A DNA stretch of 64,000 bases, taken from assembly GCF_009730915.1 (NCBI RefSeq), contig NC_052489.1, forward strand, positions 24,111,916 to 24,175,915. Reading direction: 5' to 3'. Below the pieces are notes generated by a model. That model had not been told where the DNA came from, did not search any database, and saw only the letters and a list, made by a program, of their open reading frames with translations. Shown piece after piece: positions 11,906-23,700 of the stretch; within the stretch, counting starts at the first letter, position 1, and the number at the start of each line of letters is the position of its first letter. Origin of the DNA: Dioscorea cayenensis subsp. rotundata. Lineage: Eukaryota > Streptophyta > Magnoliopsida > Dioscoreales > Dioscoreaceae. The position numbers and the translations under genes were made by a program.

Positions 11906-12494
11906 TGATGATCAGAGCTGTGACTCTCTTTTGTCTAAATTTTTCTTCTTGTTTAATAGAGAAGAAAAGAGGGGCGGTACAGTGACTCGCGGTGAAGGAG
12001 TTTTGGGATGCATGGCTCGGATCTGCTGTAATAAAGTTAACAGCGGAGATCTTGTTAAAGATATCATAACCGTTGGTATAACCTCGTGATTAAAATCTAT
12101 CAACTTCCACGGCTAAGATGGTACAAAAAGTATTAACGCTGTTTGTTCTCAAGAGCAAAGTCATTGATTAACCAATGAATTATTTAAGCCTAAGCAACGT
12201 ACGGCTTCCCGCTGGATTCGGGGTTCTAACTGCAATTTTTTTTTTATAATAATTTTTAAAAATATATAATTCATATAAGATGAATTTTCTACAACTTATT
12301 CACAATCGTATACCGTTTTGTGAAATTCGTGAATAATTCAATTGGAAATTCTATTTTATTATTTTAGGAAATTTGATGAATGTAAAATTAAAGTATACTT
12401 TATTTTTTTAATTATTAATAAATATAAAAAGTTTAGGGGTTTAGTTGCAAAATTTGTTGGATATATTACTTTGCAGGGACCAAACTCAAATTGA
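11906..12494. other. Divergent promoter region LPAT2 / RBP45
   Basis: The 589 bases between two divergent start codons. The left part, up to about 12110, is less AT-rich and probably holds the LPAT 5' leader. The right part is AT-rich with a T-rich tract near 12236-12245. No separate gene was seen. Confidence 0.5.
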
Positions 12495-15400
12495 ATGGAT
12501 CCCTCTCAGCAGCAACATCAATGGCCGCAAGCCTGGGCGGCGGCCGCTCCGACGACCACCGCTGCCCCATCGTACCACCAGCCGACCTCCATCGAGGACA
12601 TCAGGACCCTGTGGATCGGTGACCTTCAGTATTGGGTCGAGGATAACTACCTCTACAATTGCTTCGCCCACTCCGCCGAGGTACCCTTATTTGATTTCCC
12701 TATTTCCTTTGATGCTTGCATATGTCGTGCCCTTTGGTTCCGGAGAACAGTTCTTCTGGTTTTAAACTTTCTTCTTTGACAATTGATGCTATTAGTTGCT
12801 GTGATCCGATTTCTGCTGAAATTCTAGGGTTTTGGATGCTCTATTGACATGCCTATTTTTTAGGAGTTAGCGTTGTTTTCATCGACTTTATGTAGTTAAT
12901 GTGTGCCAATACCTAGTTCTGGTTGATAATTGGCGTTGCAAGTTCAATATTGGATTTATAAGTTTCACTGAGAGCATTAGAGATGTGTTTTCATATAATC
13001 TTCAGATAACCCACCAAAATTGTATCTTGACATTTATGCTTTGCTTTTTAGGGCCGTCAAACATTTCTGCTAGGTGGATTTTTTGCTTGCTTTACTAATA
13101 AAATTTCAGCACTTGCCTTCTTCCCTGTTTTCTTTTCCTTTCTCTCTGTATATTTTTTTTGGTATTTTTTAGAAGCGTAAGCAAAATTATTATGATGCGG
13201 GATATATGATATTTTAATGAAAATAGGTGTTATCAGTGAAGATCATCCGCAATAAGTTTACTGGGCAGCCTGAAGGTTATGGGTTTGTGGAATTTGCTTC
13301 CCATGCAGCTGCGGAGAGAATTTTGCAGACGTTCAATGGAACGCTCATGCCTGGAACTGATCAGAAGTTCAGGTTGAATTGGGCTTCCTTTGGCATTGGT
13401 GAAAGACGTGCTGATGCTGGGCCAGATCATTCCATTTTTGTTGGGGACTTGGCACCGGATGTTACAGATTATATGCTTCAAGAGCTCTTTAGATCCCAGT
13501 ATCCGTCTGTCAGAGGGGCTAAGGTTGTAACTGATCCTAGTACTGGACGCTCAAAGGGATATGGGTTTGTCAAGTTTGCTGATGAGATGGAAAGAAATCG
13601 TGCAATGTCTGAAATGAATGGGGTCTATTGCTCAACAAGGCCTATGCGCATCAGTGCAGCCACACCCAAGAAAACCATAGGAATTCAACCACAGTATGTT
13701 GCTCCCACTGGTAATAATAATCCAATGCATCTGATTCCCTAGTAATGTTTGATTGCTTCATTGATTGATTGGAAACCCCCGATTTTGGGTGCCAATAGTC
13801 TCTTGTGATTGTGATTGGTTATTTGCTGCAAATACTGCACATTTTCATTGATAATGCTTCCCCCAATGAACATGGTTCTAACACAGTCACAACATAAAAT
13901 TTTGATCTTTGGCAGGCTTCCATAGGACTCTTTCTACATTCATAATTTCTTTACACTTTTGTTTGTTAGAATCAACTGGAATTTTGCAATTGCTTATACA
14001 CTGAAATAAATTATAAATCTCATGATTGAAGTGATGTCCATGGCAAGGTCCCTGTATTTGGTGGCAGAGGGAGAACTTTGTAACTCAACTATTTGTTTTC
14101 CATGTTAATTGATATTTTAGTAAATCTAAGCATTTTGTTATTTTTTGCCTTTATTTCTGCAGCTGTATATCCCACAGTGACTTATACTACACCGCAATTG
14201 CCACCAGTTCCTCCAGACACTGATGTTACTAATACAACAGTAAGCAAACACATGCTTTGTGTAGCTAGTCTGCATGCACACTTTGTTAAGTCATGATTTT
14301 TCTCTTGCAGATATTTGTTGGTGGTTTGGACCCAAATATAACAGAGGAAGAATTGAAGCAGATCTTTGCACAATTTGGTGAACTCATCTATGCTAAGATA
14401 CCACAAGCAAAAGGATGTGGTTTTGTGCAGTTTGCGACCAGGTAAATGAAAATGTGATGAATCCTCTTTGATCTATTATCATCTTTACCTAAACCAAAAC
14501 AAAAATAACACAAATTCTGTTGCGTCTGCTGCTAGTCTCCTCACTTCTAAATATTGCTTGTAATTGTGAAAATCAGTGTCTGGCACATTAGTGGGATGAG
14601 TAAACAATGAGGTGTTTGAATTGGTTTTCTTTAGGTCATCTGCGGAAGAAGCAATACAGAGACTGCATGGATCCATGATTGGTCAGCAGATTGTAAGGCT
14701 TTCATGGGGTAGAACTCCCACTAGTAAGCAGGTAAGATGGATGGCTTGTGTTTTTAATGTTTGTACTTCAATCTGGGGAAAGGCTGCAGTTGTGCATTTT
14801 ATTGTTAATTTCCTTGATATGTTTATTATCCATGGAATTGACCAATTATTATTTTATCATATCTATGAACTATAGTGCCGATATATATGGTCTTGATGAT
14901 CACATGCCTTGACATTATTTAGCTGGTAAATATGGTGTTATGTTTCTTGGAGTTCATCTTCCTCTATGGCTACTGACCATGATCTGTACCAAGACACCTT
15001 GATTTTTTTTCCTTATCCCAATGTTTTTCTTAATTCTCTAGGATACTTCAAATATTATAGATGGTGTATTGGTTGCTATATGATATCTTTCTTTGTGAGC
15101 ATATTTGTTGATTTTAATCACATTTATAACGATCATACTTAAAATCTGCACTTCAAAGTATAAGAGATCGAATATATGCTTGTTTATTACTTCAAAGAAA
15201 ACTTTATCACATATATCAAGAACTGATTTTTCTCTTTCTTGCCAACTTATTTTACAGGATCCAACTGGTGCTTGGGTCCAGCAAGCGGATCCCAATCAGT
15301 GGACAAGTGGTTATTATGGTTATGGATATGATGCATATTCATATGGGGTTGCTCAAGATCCATCTGTATATGCATATGGTGCTTACGGAGGATATGGATA

Positions 15401-16905
15401 TCCTCAACAGGCAAGAATTACAGAATTTCTACTAATCTTAGTAAATTTTTTTTAGTGAGATTGGTTTATGGATCATTTGAAGTTGCATTATATTTTTGTT
15501 TTTCTAGTCTTTATCTATTTCTCCTGTGATTTCTTGCAAAAGTTGGGGAGTACAAGGTATATATGATCACTGCTAACAATTCACCAAAAGACAAGTAGAC
15601 AACATCTTCATAATTCCTGCATTAGAAAGCTGGACGCATTAACTCTCTGTGGGACCACATTGTGCTGTGGGGTAAATAGGGTTGTGCATTTGGTTTGTTT
15701 GATTATTAATTTCATAACTGAAAATGTATTGGTTATGTAAAACTTAAAGCTGAACCAACTGAAATGATCTTATCAACTGATAACTGGGTATATTAAACAT
15801 TTTTTTTGTTCAATTTGGTTGGTTTAGTAACAAAATCAAATAAAAAATACATATTATAAAGAAAGTACTGTATCATTTTTCAAACAGATATACTATTTAA
15901 AAGCACGAATTTGTGAGGACAAAAATTATAATAGATACAATCAATTTTCTACGTAGTTTGACCAAAAAACATAGCATTATCCACATAACGAATACATTTC
16001 TTTTAAAATGGTACATAATGGGACCGGTTATCTTATTGTGTGTTGTTTTGCTTGTTTGTATCTCTCCATTTACCCAGTGTGCCAATATTTTCTAGGGTCA
16101 AAGTTTTTTGCCTGATAGCCCCAATGGGCATAATTTTGATGCATGCTCAGAAGAAGAATTTAACATAGACAGGCATGGTGGGGGATTTAGTCCTTATGGG
16201 AATTTATCTTTAGAACAATGGTTTCCAAAGCTACTCTGAAACACTTGTTATAGGACTTGCTGGCCTTTTAATTCTTGGGGTTCAAGAGAAAATTATTGAG
16301 CAATGATGCCAGTAAGCAAAAAGCACCCATGTTCTCTATGACTATTCCAAAGCTCAGGTGTAAGTTAATGTAATTGGAAACTAATTTACAGAATCTTTGA
16401 GTGTAGGATGATTCCTGGTCCAAGTTTTTGTTGTAGACCAGCTCCTTATGAACTCAGGCCAGAATCTTCACTTATTTAGTTTTTCAAAGTGGTCACATTT
16501 TGAAATAGCCATAAGTTGTGGATATTTCAGTGTGTCATATTTGTCTTTAAACAGAAATTCCAGGCTATGAATGAACTAGGAAAGGTTTGGAGGCTTTGTT
16601 TTTCTTAATATATAATTCTTCTGATTTCAGATGGAGGCTGCCCCTGAAATGACATCTGCTGCCGGGTTGTATCCAACTATGGAGCACAGAGAGGAACCCT
16701 ACGATCCATTGGCAATTCCGGATGTTGACAAGTGAGTCACTGTTTTTCTCCGTTCCGGGCTGCCTTAACCCTTAGTTTCTCATTCATGGCTAAGACTATT
16801 TAAAACTCTTTCAGGCTGAATGCATCGTATCTTGCTGTTCATGGAAATGCTATGCTAGGGAGAACTTTATGGTTGAAAACTTCAGGGCTCTCTCAGTCTT
16901 CGTAA
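12495..16905 (+). CDS. RBP45: Polyadenylate/oligouridylate RNA-binding protein RBP45 (three RRMs)
   Basis: Nuclear hnRNP-like protein that binds poly(A)/U-rich RNA. Eight exons: 12495-12680, 13227-13710, 14163-14239, 14311-14441, 14635-14731, 15258-15410, 16631-16731, 16815-16905, giving 439 residues. A Gln-rich N-terminus (MDPSQQQHQWPQAW) leads into RRM1 (RTLWIGDLQYW ... EGYGFVEF), RRM2 (SIFVGDLAPDV ... KGYGFVKF) and RRM3 (IFVGGLDPNI ... GCGFVQF). All three carry RNP2- and RNP1-type aromatic residues. The tail is rich in Tyr and Gly (YYGYGYDAYSYG). The intron after exon 6 starts with GCAAG directly after CAACAG, a GC-AG intron of about 1.2 kb. Reading past it ends quickly, about 15 codons on. 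The first AUG has a good context and the frame is supported by homologous residues immediately after it. Confidence 0.95.
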
Positions 16906-17769
16906 CTTTACTAAGTTTATTATCATCTCTTTGTTCACCCTCCAAAGGATCTTCTGATCGATGCTGTTCACATAGAACAAACAACTGGGCACAAGAGAGT
17001 TCAGCTTGGATGTACCACTTCCATGCAATGCCGAAATCTTTTTCTCTGTTTAGTTAAGTTAGTACTTGATATTTCTCTGTTTTGTTTTTGCGCTGGAGAC
17101 GTTGTATCCAGATTGATCACAAGCACTTGTCAGTTAGGAAATAGTAAAACATTTTGACAGATTATTGTCTTTGGGATATTTGCAGCCTTGTGTTGATTTT
17201 TTATAATCAACCGTGATATAATGATGAAACTGAGAAGATTAGAACTTAAATACTAGTCGTTAGTCACTAATAAAGTAAAATTTAGAGTGTAGAGAATTAT
17301 TCAATTTTATCTGAGCTGGTGGTCATCTATTATTTTAAATTAGCAAAAAATAATCTGTTTTACTTAAAACAGTTATTCAGAAACAAGTGAAAAATACCTT
17401 TTATTATATTATTTTAACATACAAATTTTTAATATATATATATATATATTATAGTAATTCTGACCAAATAAATAATAACAATGAGATAAAAAAAGATATT
17501 GGAATATAAGAAAAGATGGGATCGCATATGCAAATATACCCAAAGTTTTACTGGTTTTCCAAATGAATAGGTCCAACGGTCGAAAAACACTACAACTTGT
17601 CCCAACGTTCACTAGAGCTTTCATTAAAGAAATCCATATCTTAGAATCGAAGGCTCCCTCTAAACGTTGCTTCTCGTCGTCTTCTTCTTCGAGTTCTCGC
17701 CGAGAGAGTCATCCGATTTCCAGGGAGATCTACTCAGGCTCCGGTGACTACACCGCCGTCCCTGGATTA
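16906..17769. other. RBP45 3' UTR and leader of the next gene
   Basis: The first part should be the RBP45 3' UTR. A (TA)n run lies at about 17431-17450. From 17563 there is an in-frame ATG that would extend the next protein by 69 residues, including a poly-Ser run coded by TCN repeats. I treat it as leader because the family-like sequence starts at 17770. Confidence 0.5.
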
Positions 17770-19450
17770 ATGGAGCCGGCGAAGATCGACTGGAAGCGCA
17801 TTGAGTCAAAGTTCGTCCATGATGAGCTCTACGAGCGCATCAATGCACCGAAATGGGCGGATCTATCCACCCCTAATCAGCCCGTAGTGGATGACGAGAC
17901 TTGGTTCTGCCGCCCGGATTGCCGGCACCCCAAGACCGCCGAGGACTTCCGTCGAATGTCTCCCAGTCCCAAGGTCTCTCCTTTCTTGACCTCAAGAATC
18001 AATCTTGGTTTGTTCTCCTCTGTTTGATTTTTGTTTTTCATCGATTGATTTGCTGTTCCTTGGGTTTCAGATGAAGCACTTCCCGCTCGGCGAGAGGAAT
18101 GGTAATCAAAGGTGAGTAATGTGCTGGAGAAGGAGATCATGAATGAAAAAGATCAAATTTGGTAATCTTTGAGCTAAAGTAAGTGTCTTTATATGGTTTC
18201 CAGAGATGGCAATCTCAAGAGAAGAGGAGGGATTGCTGCATTGCTCTCCTCTTCATCCTTCAGAGAAGCACCAAAGGCAAAGCTCACTTCCATGAATCTA
18301 TGTGAGGATCTTGAGAACCAGGACCCCAATTTATGTAACAAGAATGCCACTACTACTCCACCTGCAAGCTGTTCGAAGGCGATGCCGAAGATTCTCAAGG
18401 AGGGCATCAAGTCTAGCTCAGAGAAGAACAAGGAAGAGGTGGGGCAGGAATGTGGGCACAAGAAGCTGGCGCCGAAGCTGAGGAGCACACTCTCGGCGAG
18501 GAATTTGTTTGCTGGCAAGGATATATTGGGACAGATATCAGAGTTCTGTCAGGAGATCAAGAAGTTGATTGTCATGAAGGAGGGGTCTTCTGCTGCCCAG
18601 GAAGAGGTCAAAAAGGAAGAACTAGAAGTGGTGGAGAAGAAGGTTTCGGATAAAGAAGTTCCAAAGAGTTTGAATATGAATTCCAAGTATCTTTCTCGAA
18701 ACAAGATTGGTCCTTTGATTGAATGGATAACTGTTTCATTGGGCTAATTCATTGAATTATTTCTTTGTTTTGTGTAGCATGGATGGCAAGAGAAAGGGTG
18801 GGCTTATGAAGAAAGGTGATATGATGCTGAAAGTTGAGAAAGTGGAGGAGAAATGCAAGAAGAATGGTGATGAGAATTCACCATTACTGAAAAAAGAAGC
18901 AGTGAGATCATGCCCGCCTACACCGCAGCGATTTCCTTCTCCTGCAACTAGGCGCCTCAAGAGCACCAAAGCTGCTGCTGCTGCTGCTGCTACTAGTTCC
19001 CCTCTTAAATCTACAACACCGGTGAGTTTTAATCTCAGTATGATCTAAATAAGCAATGCATTGCATATAATTGTGTTCATTTTACTGAAAACTGGGTACA
19101 AATTATCAGCAATGCGTTGCATATAATTGTGTTGGTTTTACAGGAAACTGGTGTAAATTATCAGCAATGCATTGCATATAACTATGTTATTTTCTCATAA
19201 AACTAGTGTAGATTATCAGCAATGCATTGTATATAATTGTGTTAGTTTAACAGAATACTCAGTATAACTGATTAGTTATTGTTTGATTCACCAGCAGAGG
19301 GGAATTCTTAGAGAGCTGGTGCAGAGCAGTGTAGAGAAGAAGCCATTAAGAGCAATGGATGAGAACAGTGCTTCTGTTTCTGATGAAAATGAGGGGAAAT
19401 CTCTGGATGTGTTCTGGTTCCTGAAGCCTTGCAATTACTTATCTAAGTGA
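17770..19450 (+). CDS. Plant-conserved protein of unknown function
   Basis: Five exons, 17770-17973, 18071-18111, 18204-18686, 18778-19021, 19295-19450, giving 375 residues with closed phases. I cannot name it. The first exon looks strongly constrained: MEPAKIDWKRIES, then INAPKWADL, and WFCRPDCRHPKTAEDF, a Cys/His-containing patch (C-x3-C-x-H) that could bind metal or a partner. The middle is Lys/Glu/Ser-rich and looks disordered, with a likely basic nuclear signal around KRKGGLMKKGD. There is a run of seven Ala coded by GCT repeats near 18971. The C-terminus ends in SLDVFWFLKPCNYLSK, which also looks like a conserved hydrophobic motif. Short motifs at both ends with a disordered middle suggest a scaffold or regulator. 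An upstream in-frame ATG at 17563 would add 69 residues. Confidence 0.8.
19052..19272 (+). repeat. Four-copy intronic minisatellite, unit 55-56 bp
   Basis: In the last intron of the unknown gene. Copies begin at 19052, 19108, 19163 and 19218. Each starts AGCAATGC(A/G)TTGYATATAA and continues with TGTT, a T-rich stretch and a TGTAAATTATC-like end. Most copies contain the 12-base palindrome GCAATGCATTGC or a one-base variant. Confidence 0.85.
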
Positions 19451-20408
19451 TACTGTTCGATTCTTATTGTTTTGTTTGTTTATACATATTCATCATTCAT
19501 TTTCAGAGAGATTGTCAGAAAGAATTTCAAGTTATTAGCTTGAGGAAAATAATCATCATGAAATTCCAATTGTAGTCTAAAAATAGTTTCATCTGTGTGT
19601 GACTCTGTTTTTAAAGCAAGAATTGGTCATATTTTTTTTTATCATTGAAAAGTTCACTAATTAATTTCCATATTAAAAGCCATTAATTTCAATTTTCCGT
19701 TTCCAAATGTGGAGTTAATTTCAATATTGATAATTGTTAAAGCTACCTGTGAAGCTAAGATTGATGGCATGTTTATAAGAAACCATCCTATTAAAACATA
19801 CAAATAGACTCAAAAACCATACAAAATATATAATTCGTCTTTCCAAAGACTCAATGTTTGTTTTTGGTCTGGGGGACAAAATAGACTGGTCCAAAAAGGC
19901 AGCTAAAAATCATGCAGCTGCAAATGTAAAGCTGTTTGGTGTTCCGGAAGGAGCTGCTGATCCAGGCAAACATGGAATGCAGATGGGTTGAAAAATCAGG
20001 AGCTGAATGAACATGCCAAACTGATGATTGAATAGCTGAAAATGGATGTAAATGAACTCAAAATTCCAACTTGCGATGTGAGATGGAAATGGAATAAAGG
20101 GTAGGTATAGTCTTCCATTTTGCACGCCCTCTCTTGTTTTTAAATTAAAGTATGACTCTGTCTTCGTTGTCCTTGGTGCAGTCCTGTTCCTCTACCGGGC
20201 AAGAGAAAGTCCTCACAGATCCGTCGAATTCTCGCTGTCTGGAGTGCATTTCTTAATCTTGTTGACTATTGTGAGGATTCCATGAGTTGTAAGGATGCCC
20301 AGATGCAAACTAAGTGAAGGTTCTAGGGAAGTTTGTCACTATATTAGCGTTATTGTCATTTAACTTCAATTGGGAATTCTTTGATTGTCTCAGACCATAG
20401 AAAGGTGA

Positions 20409-20448
<40 letters not shown>

Positions 20449-20746
20449 TCGTTGAATAATGGCCATTTTGATTCACATCTGATTGTTATTTTCCTTTTTT
20501 TCTTGTTATTGATATCAGGTGGAGTCGAGGCAGTATCGAGACATCCAAAAGGTGTTCTTTTTTTTTTTCTTTCTTTAAAACCATTCAAAAGTTGACATTT
20601 TGATCTGCTTCTTTCATTTCGTGTGTTTTTAGAGTCGAATTCTAGTCTTTGTTTTCTGATTTGCCTTATCTAGAAGACTTTCAAAGGTGATCCTTTTCGT
20701 TAGATTTTGTGAAAAGGTTTGATTTTGAATTTTGTTTTCCTTTTTC
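19451..20746. other. Spacer and 5' leader of the GT47 gene
   Basis: 19451 to about 20100 is AT-rich and should include the 3' UTR of the unknown gene. From about 20160 the sequence becomes transcript-like. A leader exon probably ends near a CT tract, and leader introns may run to just before the ATG at 20747. No protein-coding frame was supported. Confidence 0.45.
20411..20444 (+). repeat. (CT)n tract in the GT47 gene leader
   Basis: Seventeen CT dinucleotides or nearly so, about 300 bases before the ATG of the GT47 gene and in the sense orientation. It resembles the CT tract before the RING ligase gene at 4113. Confidence 0.8.
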
Positions 20747-23700
20747 ATGGCCAGAAGTGGAGTTCCTTCTATGCTGGGTGGTCTTTGTCGGAGAATGATC
20801 TTTATTCAGTCATGGAAATGCTCTTGGTCTTCGGTAGCAGCAATTGGTTCTTTGATTGTATTACTTTCACTAGTGCATATGTTCATGGGGCCGCTTTTTC
20901 CTTCTTCTTTTGATTACATTGGTGCTCGGCAAGCACAAATTTCTTGTTCTGAAAACAATGCCACAATCCATGATGGAACTGAGAAATTCAATGCCAGTTC
21001 AGGGCCAGAGATTGACTTCAATGTACAGTTTCCAGCTGACTCTCATGGGGCAGTTGCCCACCGTGGTGCCCCATGGAAGGCTGGGGTTGGGAGGTGGTTT
21101 TCTGGTTGTGGTTCAGTTTCCGAGGAGATTGATATTGTAGAGGTATGTGTAATTGGTATTCAGAATCTGCTGTTGAGAACTTGTTAGTTTAGTCTGCAGA
21201 TTGTTGATAGTCTATCAACTGCTTATTTGAAATTTTGAATCAAAAGTTCCATTGTTTTTGTAGATTATCAATGGCAAAGGTTGCAAGGATAACTGTAATG
21301 GTCAAGGTGTATGTAACCGCGAGTTTGGGCAATGCAGGTGCTTTCATGGATATTCTGGTGAGTTTTATCTTTTGCTCATCTGTCATTCTGCACAAATATA
21401 TGAGATAAAGGTTGAACTAAAATTAATGCAATATCTAGATAATGGTCCATGAATCCAAATTTATGAACATTCTTGTAGTTGGACATGAGGGGCCCAGAAG
21501 TAAATGGATCTAGAAATTGTTAAAACATCAGTCATAAATTCTAAAGTTTCTATACTAGGAGTGTTTGTGGCTACTTGTTGGTCATCTCTTTTTGACTTTG
21601 AAATGAGAAGTAATGTTCATGCTTCTTTTTATTCTTTTGGGTGTATTTTTAGCATTGATATAAAGCCCATTGCCATTTTCTTGACAGGCGAAGGATGCTC
21701 TGAGATTGTGCACTTTGACTGTAATTACCCAGCAATCCCTGATCTGCCTTATGGGCCATGGATAGTTTCAATCTGCCCTGCTTACTGTGATAAGACCCGA
21801 GCAATGTGTTTTTGTGGACAAGGAACAAAATATCCAAATCGTCCTCTAGCAGAAGGATGTGGTTTTAAGACAATGTAATGTTGTTACTCTTAACCTCATC
21901 TCTGCCATCTTTCATGTCAGATGCTTTCAATGATTTTCTCAAAATTACTCTAAAGAAAATTGATTTCTTCCAAATATTTTTTTTTTCACTTCAGGCTACC
22001 TACCGAACCTGGAGGTCCAATGGTTACGGACTGGGGTAAAATCGATGAGGATGTTTTCACAACCAATAGTAGTAAACCTGGTTGGTGTAATGTAGATCCA
22101 AAGGAGGCATATTCTTCAAAAACGAAATTTAAAGAGGAGTGTCATTGCAAGTATGACGGTCTTTGGGGCCAATTTTGTGAGATACCAACAATATCTAGTT
22201 GTGTCAGCCAGTGTTCTGAGAATGGACATTGCCGTGGTGGTTCCTGTGAGGTGTGTGACTAAGAATCTAGTCTGCATTCTCCACTCATTTGCTGTTTTTC
22301 ACTTCTCAGCATTGATTATGGATGACAAAGTTTGGAAGGGTTTACTTAGTGTCTTCTTTGTCATAATATAATAGTATCAGCATGATAAGTGATAACCTTT
22401 TTGTGACCTGGTTGTTTGCTGTTCTTGTTTTCTTTTCTTTGTTTGAACTGAAGCAATGGTATTTTCAGTGTGAAAGTGGTTGGTATGGAATAGATTGCAG
22501 CATCCCGTCAGCCATAGCACCCATGCAAGAATGGCCTGCATGGCTTCGACCATCAACAGTTGAGTTACCTGATAGAGTCCATTTGACTAGTAATTCTATG
22601 AGCGTTAAAGCTGTGGTGAAAAAGAAGAGGCCCCTTATTTATGTTTATGAGTTGCCACCAGAGTTCAACAGTCATCTTCTTGAGGTCAATTTACTATCAA
22701 TATGTTGTTTTAGGAGCTTAATCATCCCCCTACTCTTTATTTGGCTCTATTTATTTGGCAGGGTCGGCATTTCAAATTTGAATGTGTAAACCGAATTTAC
22801 AATGAAGTGAACAGAACATTGTGGACTGAACAGTTATATGGATCACAGGTACTATCCAACGAAGAAAGTCTGCCTTGTTTTGTTGTAATTGAACAAAATA
22901 TCACACTTGCTTCCTTGTTAACTGCTGTTTTTCATTTGTAGATGGCACTTTATGAGAGCATCCTAGCAAGTCCTCATCGTACAATGAATGGTGATGAAGC
23001 AGACTTTTTCTTTGTTCCTGCTCTTGACTCATGCTTGATAACGCGGGCATATGATGCACCGCACTTGAGCAAACGGGTAAAGTTGTATTATTGGAAACAT
23101 AATCCTTTTGTTTGATTACTCCATTAGAGTCTCTTTATAGATTGATCATTATTGTACTCTCAGGAGCATATGGGTATGCGGAGCCTTCTAACTTTGGATT
23201 ATTATAAGAAGGCTTATGAACACATAATGTATCGTTATCCATACTGGAATGAATCCTCTGGAAGGGACCATATTTGGGTAATATCATGAATTTTGCATAA
23301 CATAACAGCCATCATAGAGCATTTGGCTGAAGATTTCTATGTGATTTTAATGGTTTGCCTCTATCTCTAGGCAGTTTTTTTCATGGGATGAAGGTGCTTG
23401 CTATGCTCCGAAAGAAATTTGGAATAGCATGATGCTGGTCCACTGGGGAAACACAAATTCAAAACATAATCACTCGACTACTGCCTACTGGGCCGATAAC
23501 TGGGATAGTATTCCTCCTCATAAAAGAGGCAATCACTCATGCTTTGACCCGGAGAAGGATCTTGTTCTTCCAGCATGGAAGAGGCCTGAACCAGGTGCAG
23601 TGTGGTTGAAACTTTGGGCCAGGTATTTCTTCTTTAGCATTTGATGTCACGAATCTGCTCCTCAGAGCACCTTTGTTTTCATTGGAGGTCAGAATGAACT

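Noticed and set aside
15672-15860. Possible hAT-type non-autonomous element (GGTTTGTTTG / AACCAACTGAA text) in the RBP45 intron
   Set aside because: I could not match terminal inverted repeats or a target duplication, so the case is too weak.
17563-17769. N-terminal extension of 69 residues for the unknown protein
   Set aside because: Mostly poly-Ser and basic residues with no family-like pattern. The conserved-looking sequence begins at MEPAKIDW, so I treat this as leader, though it cannot be excluded.
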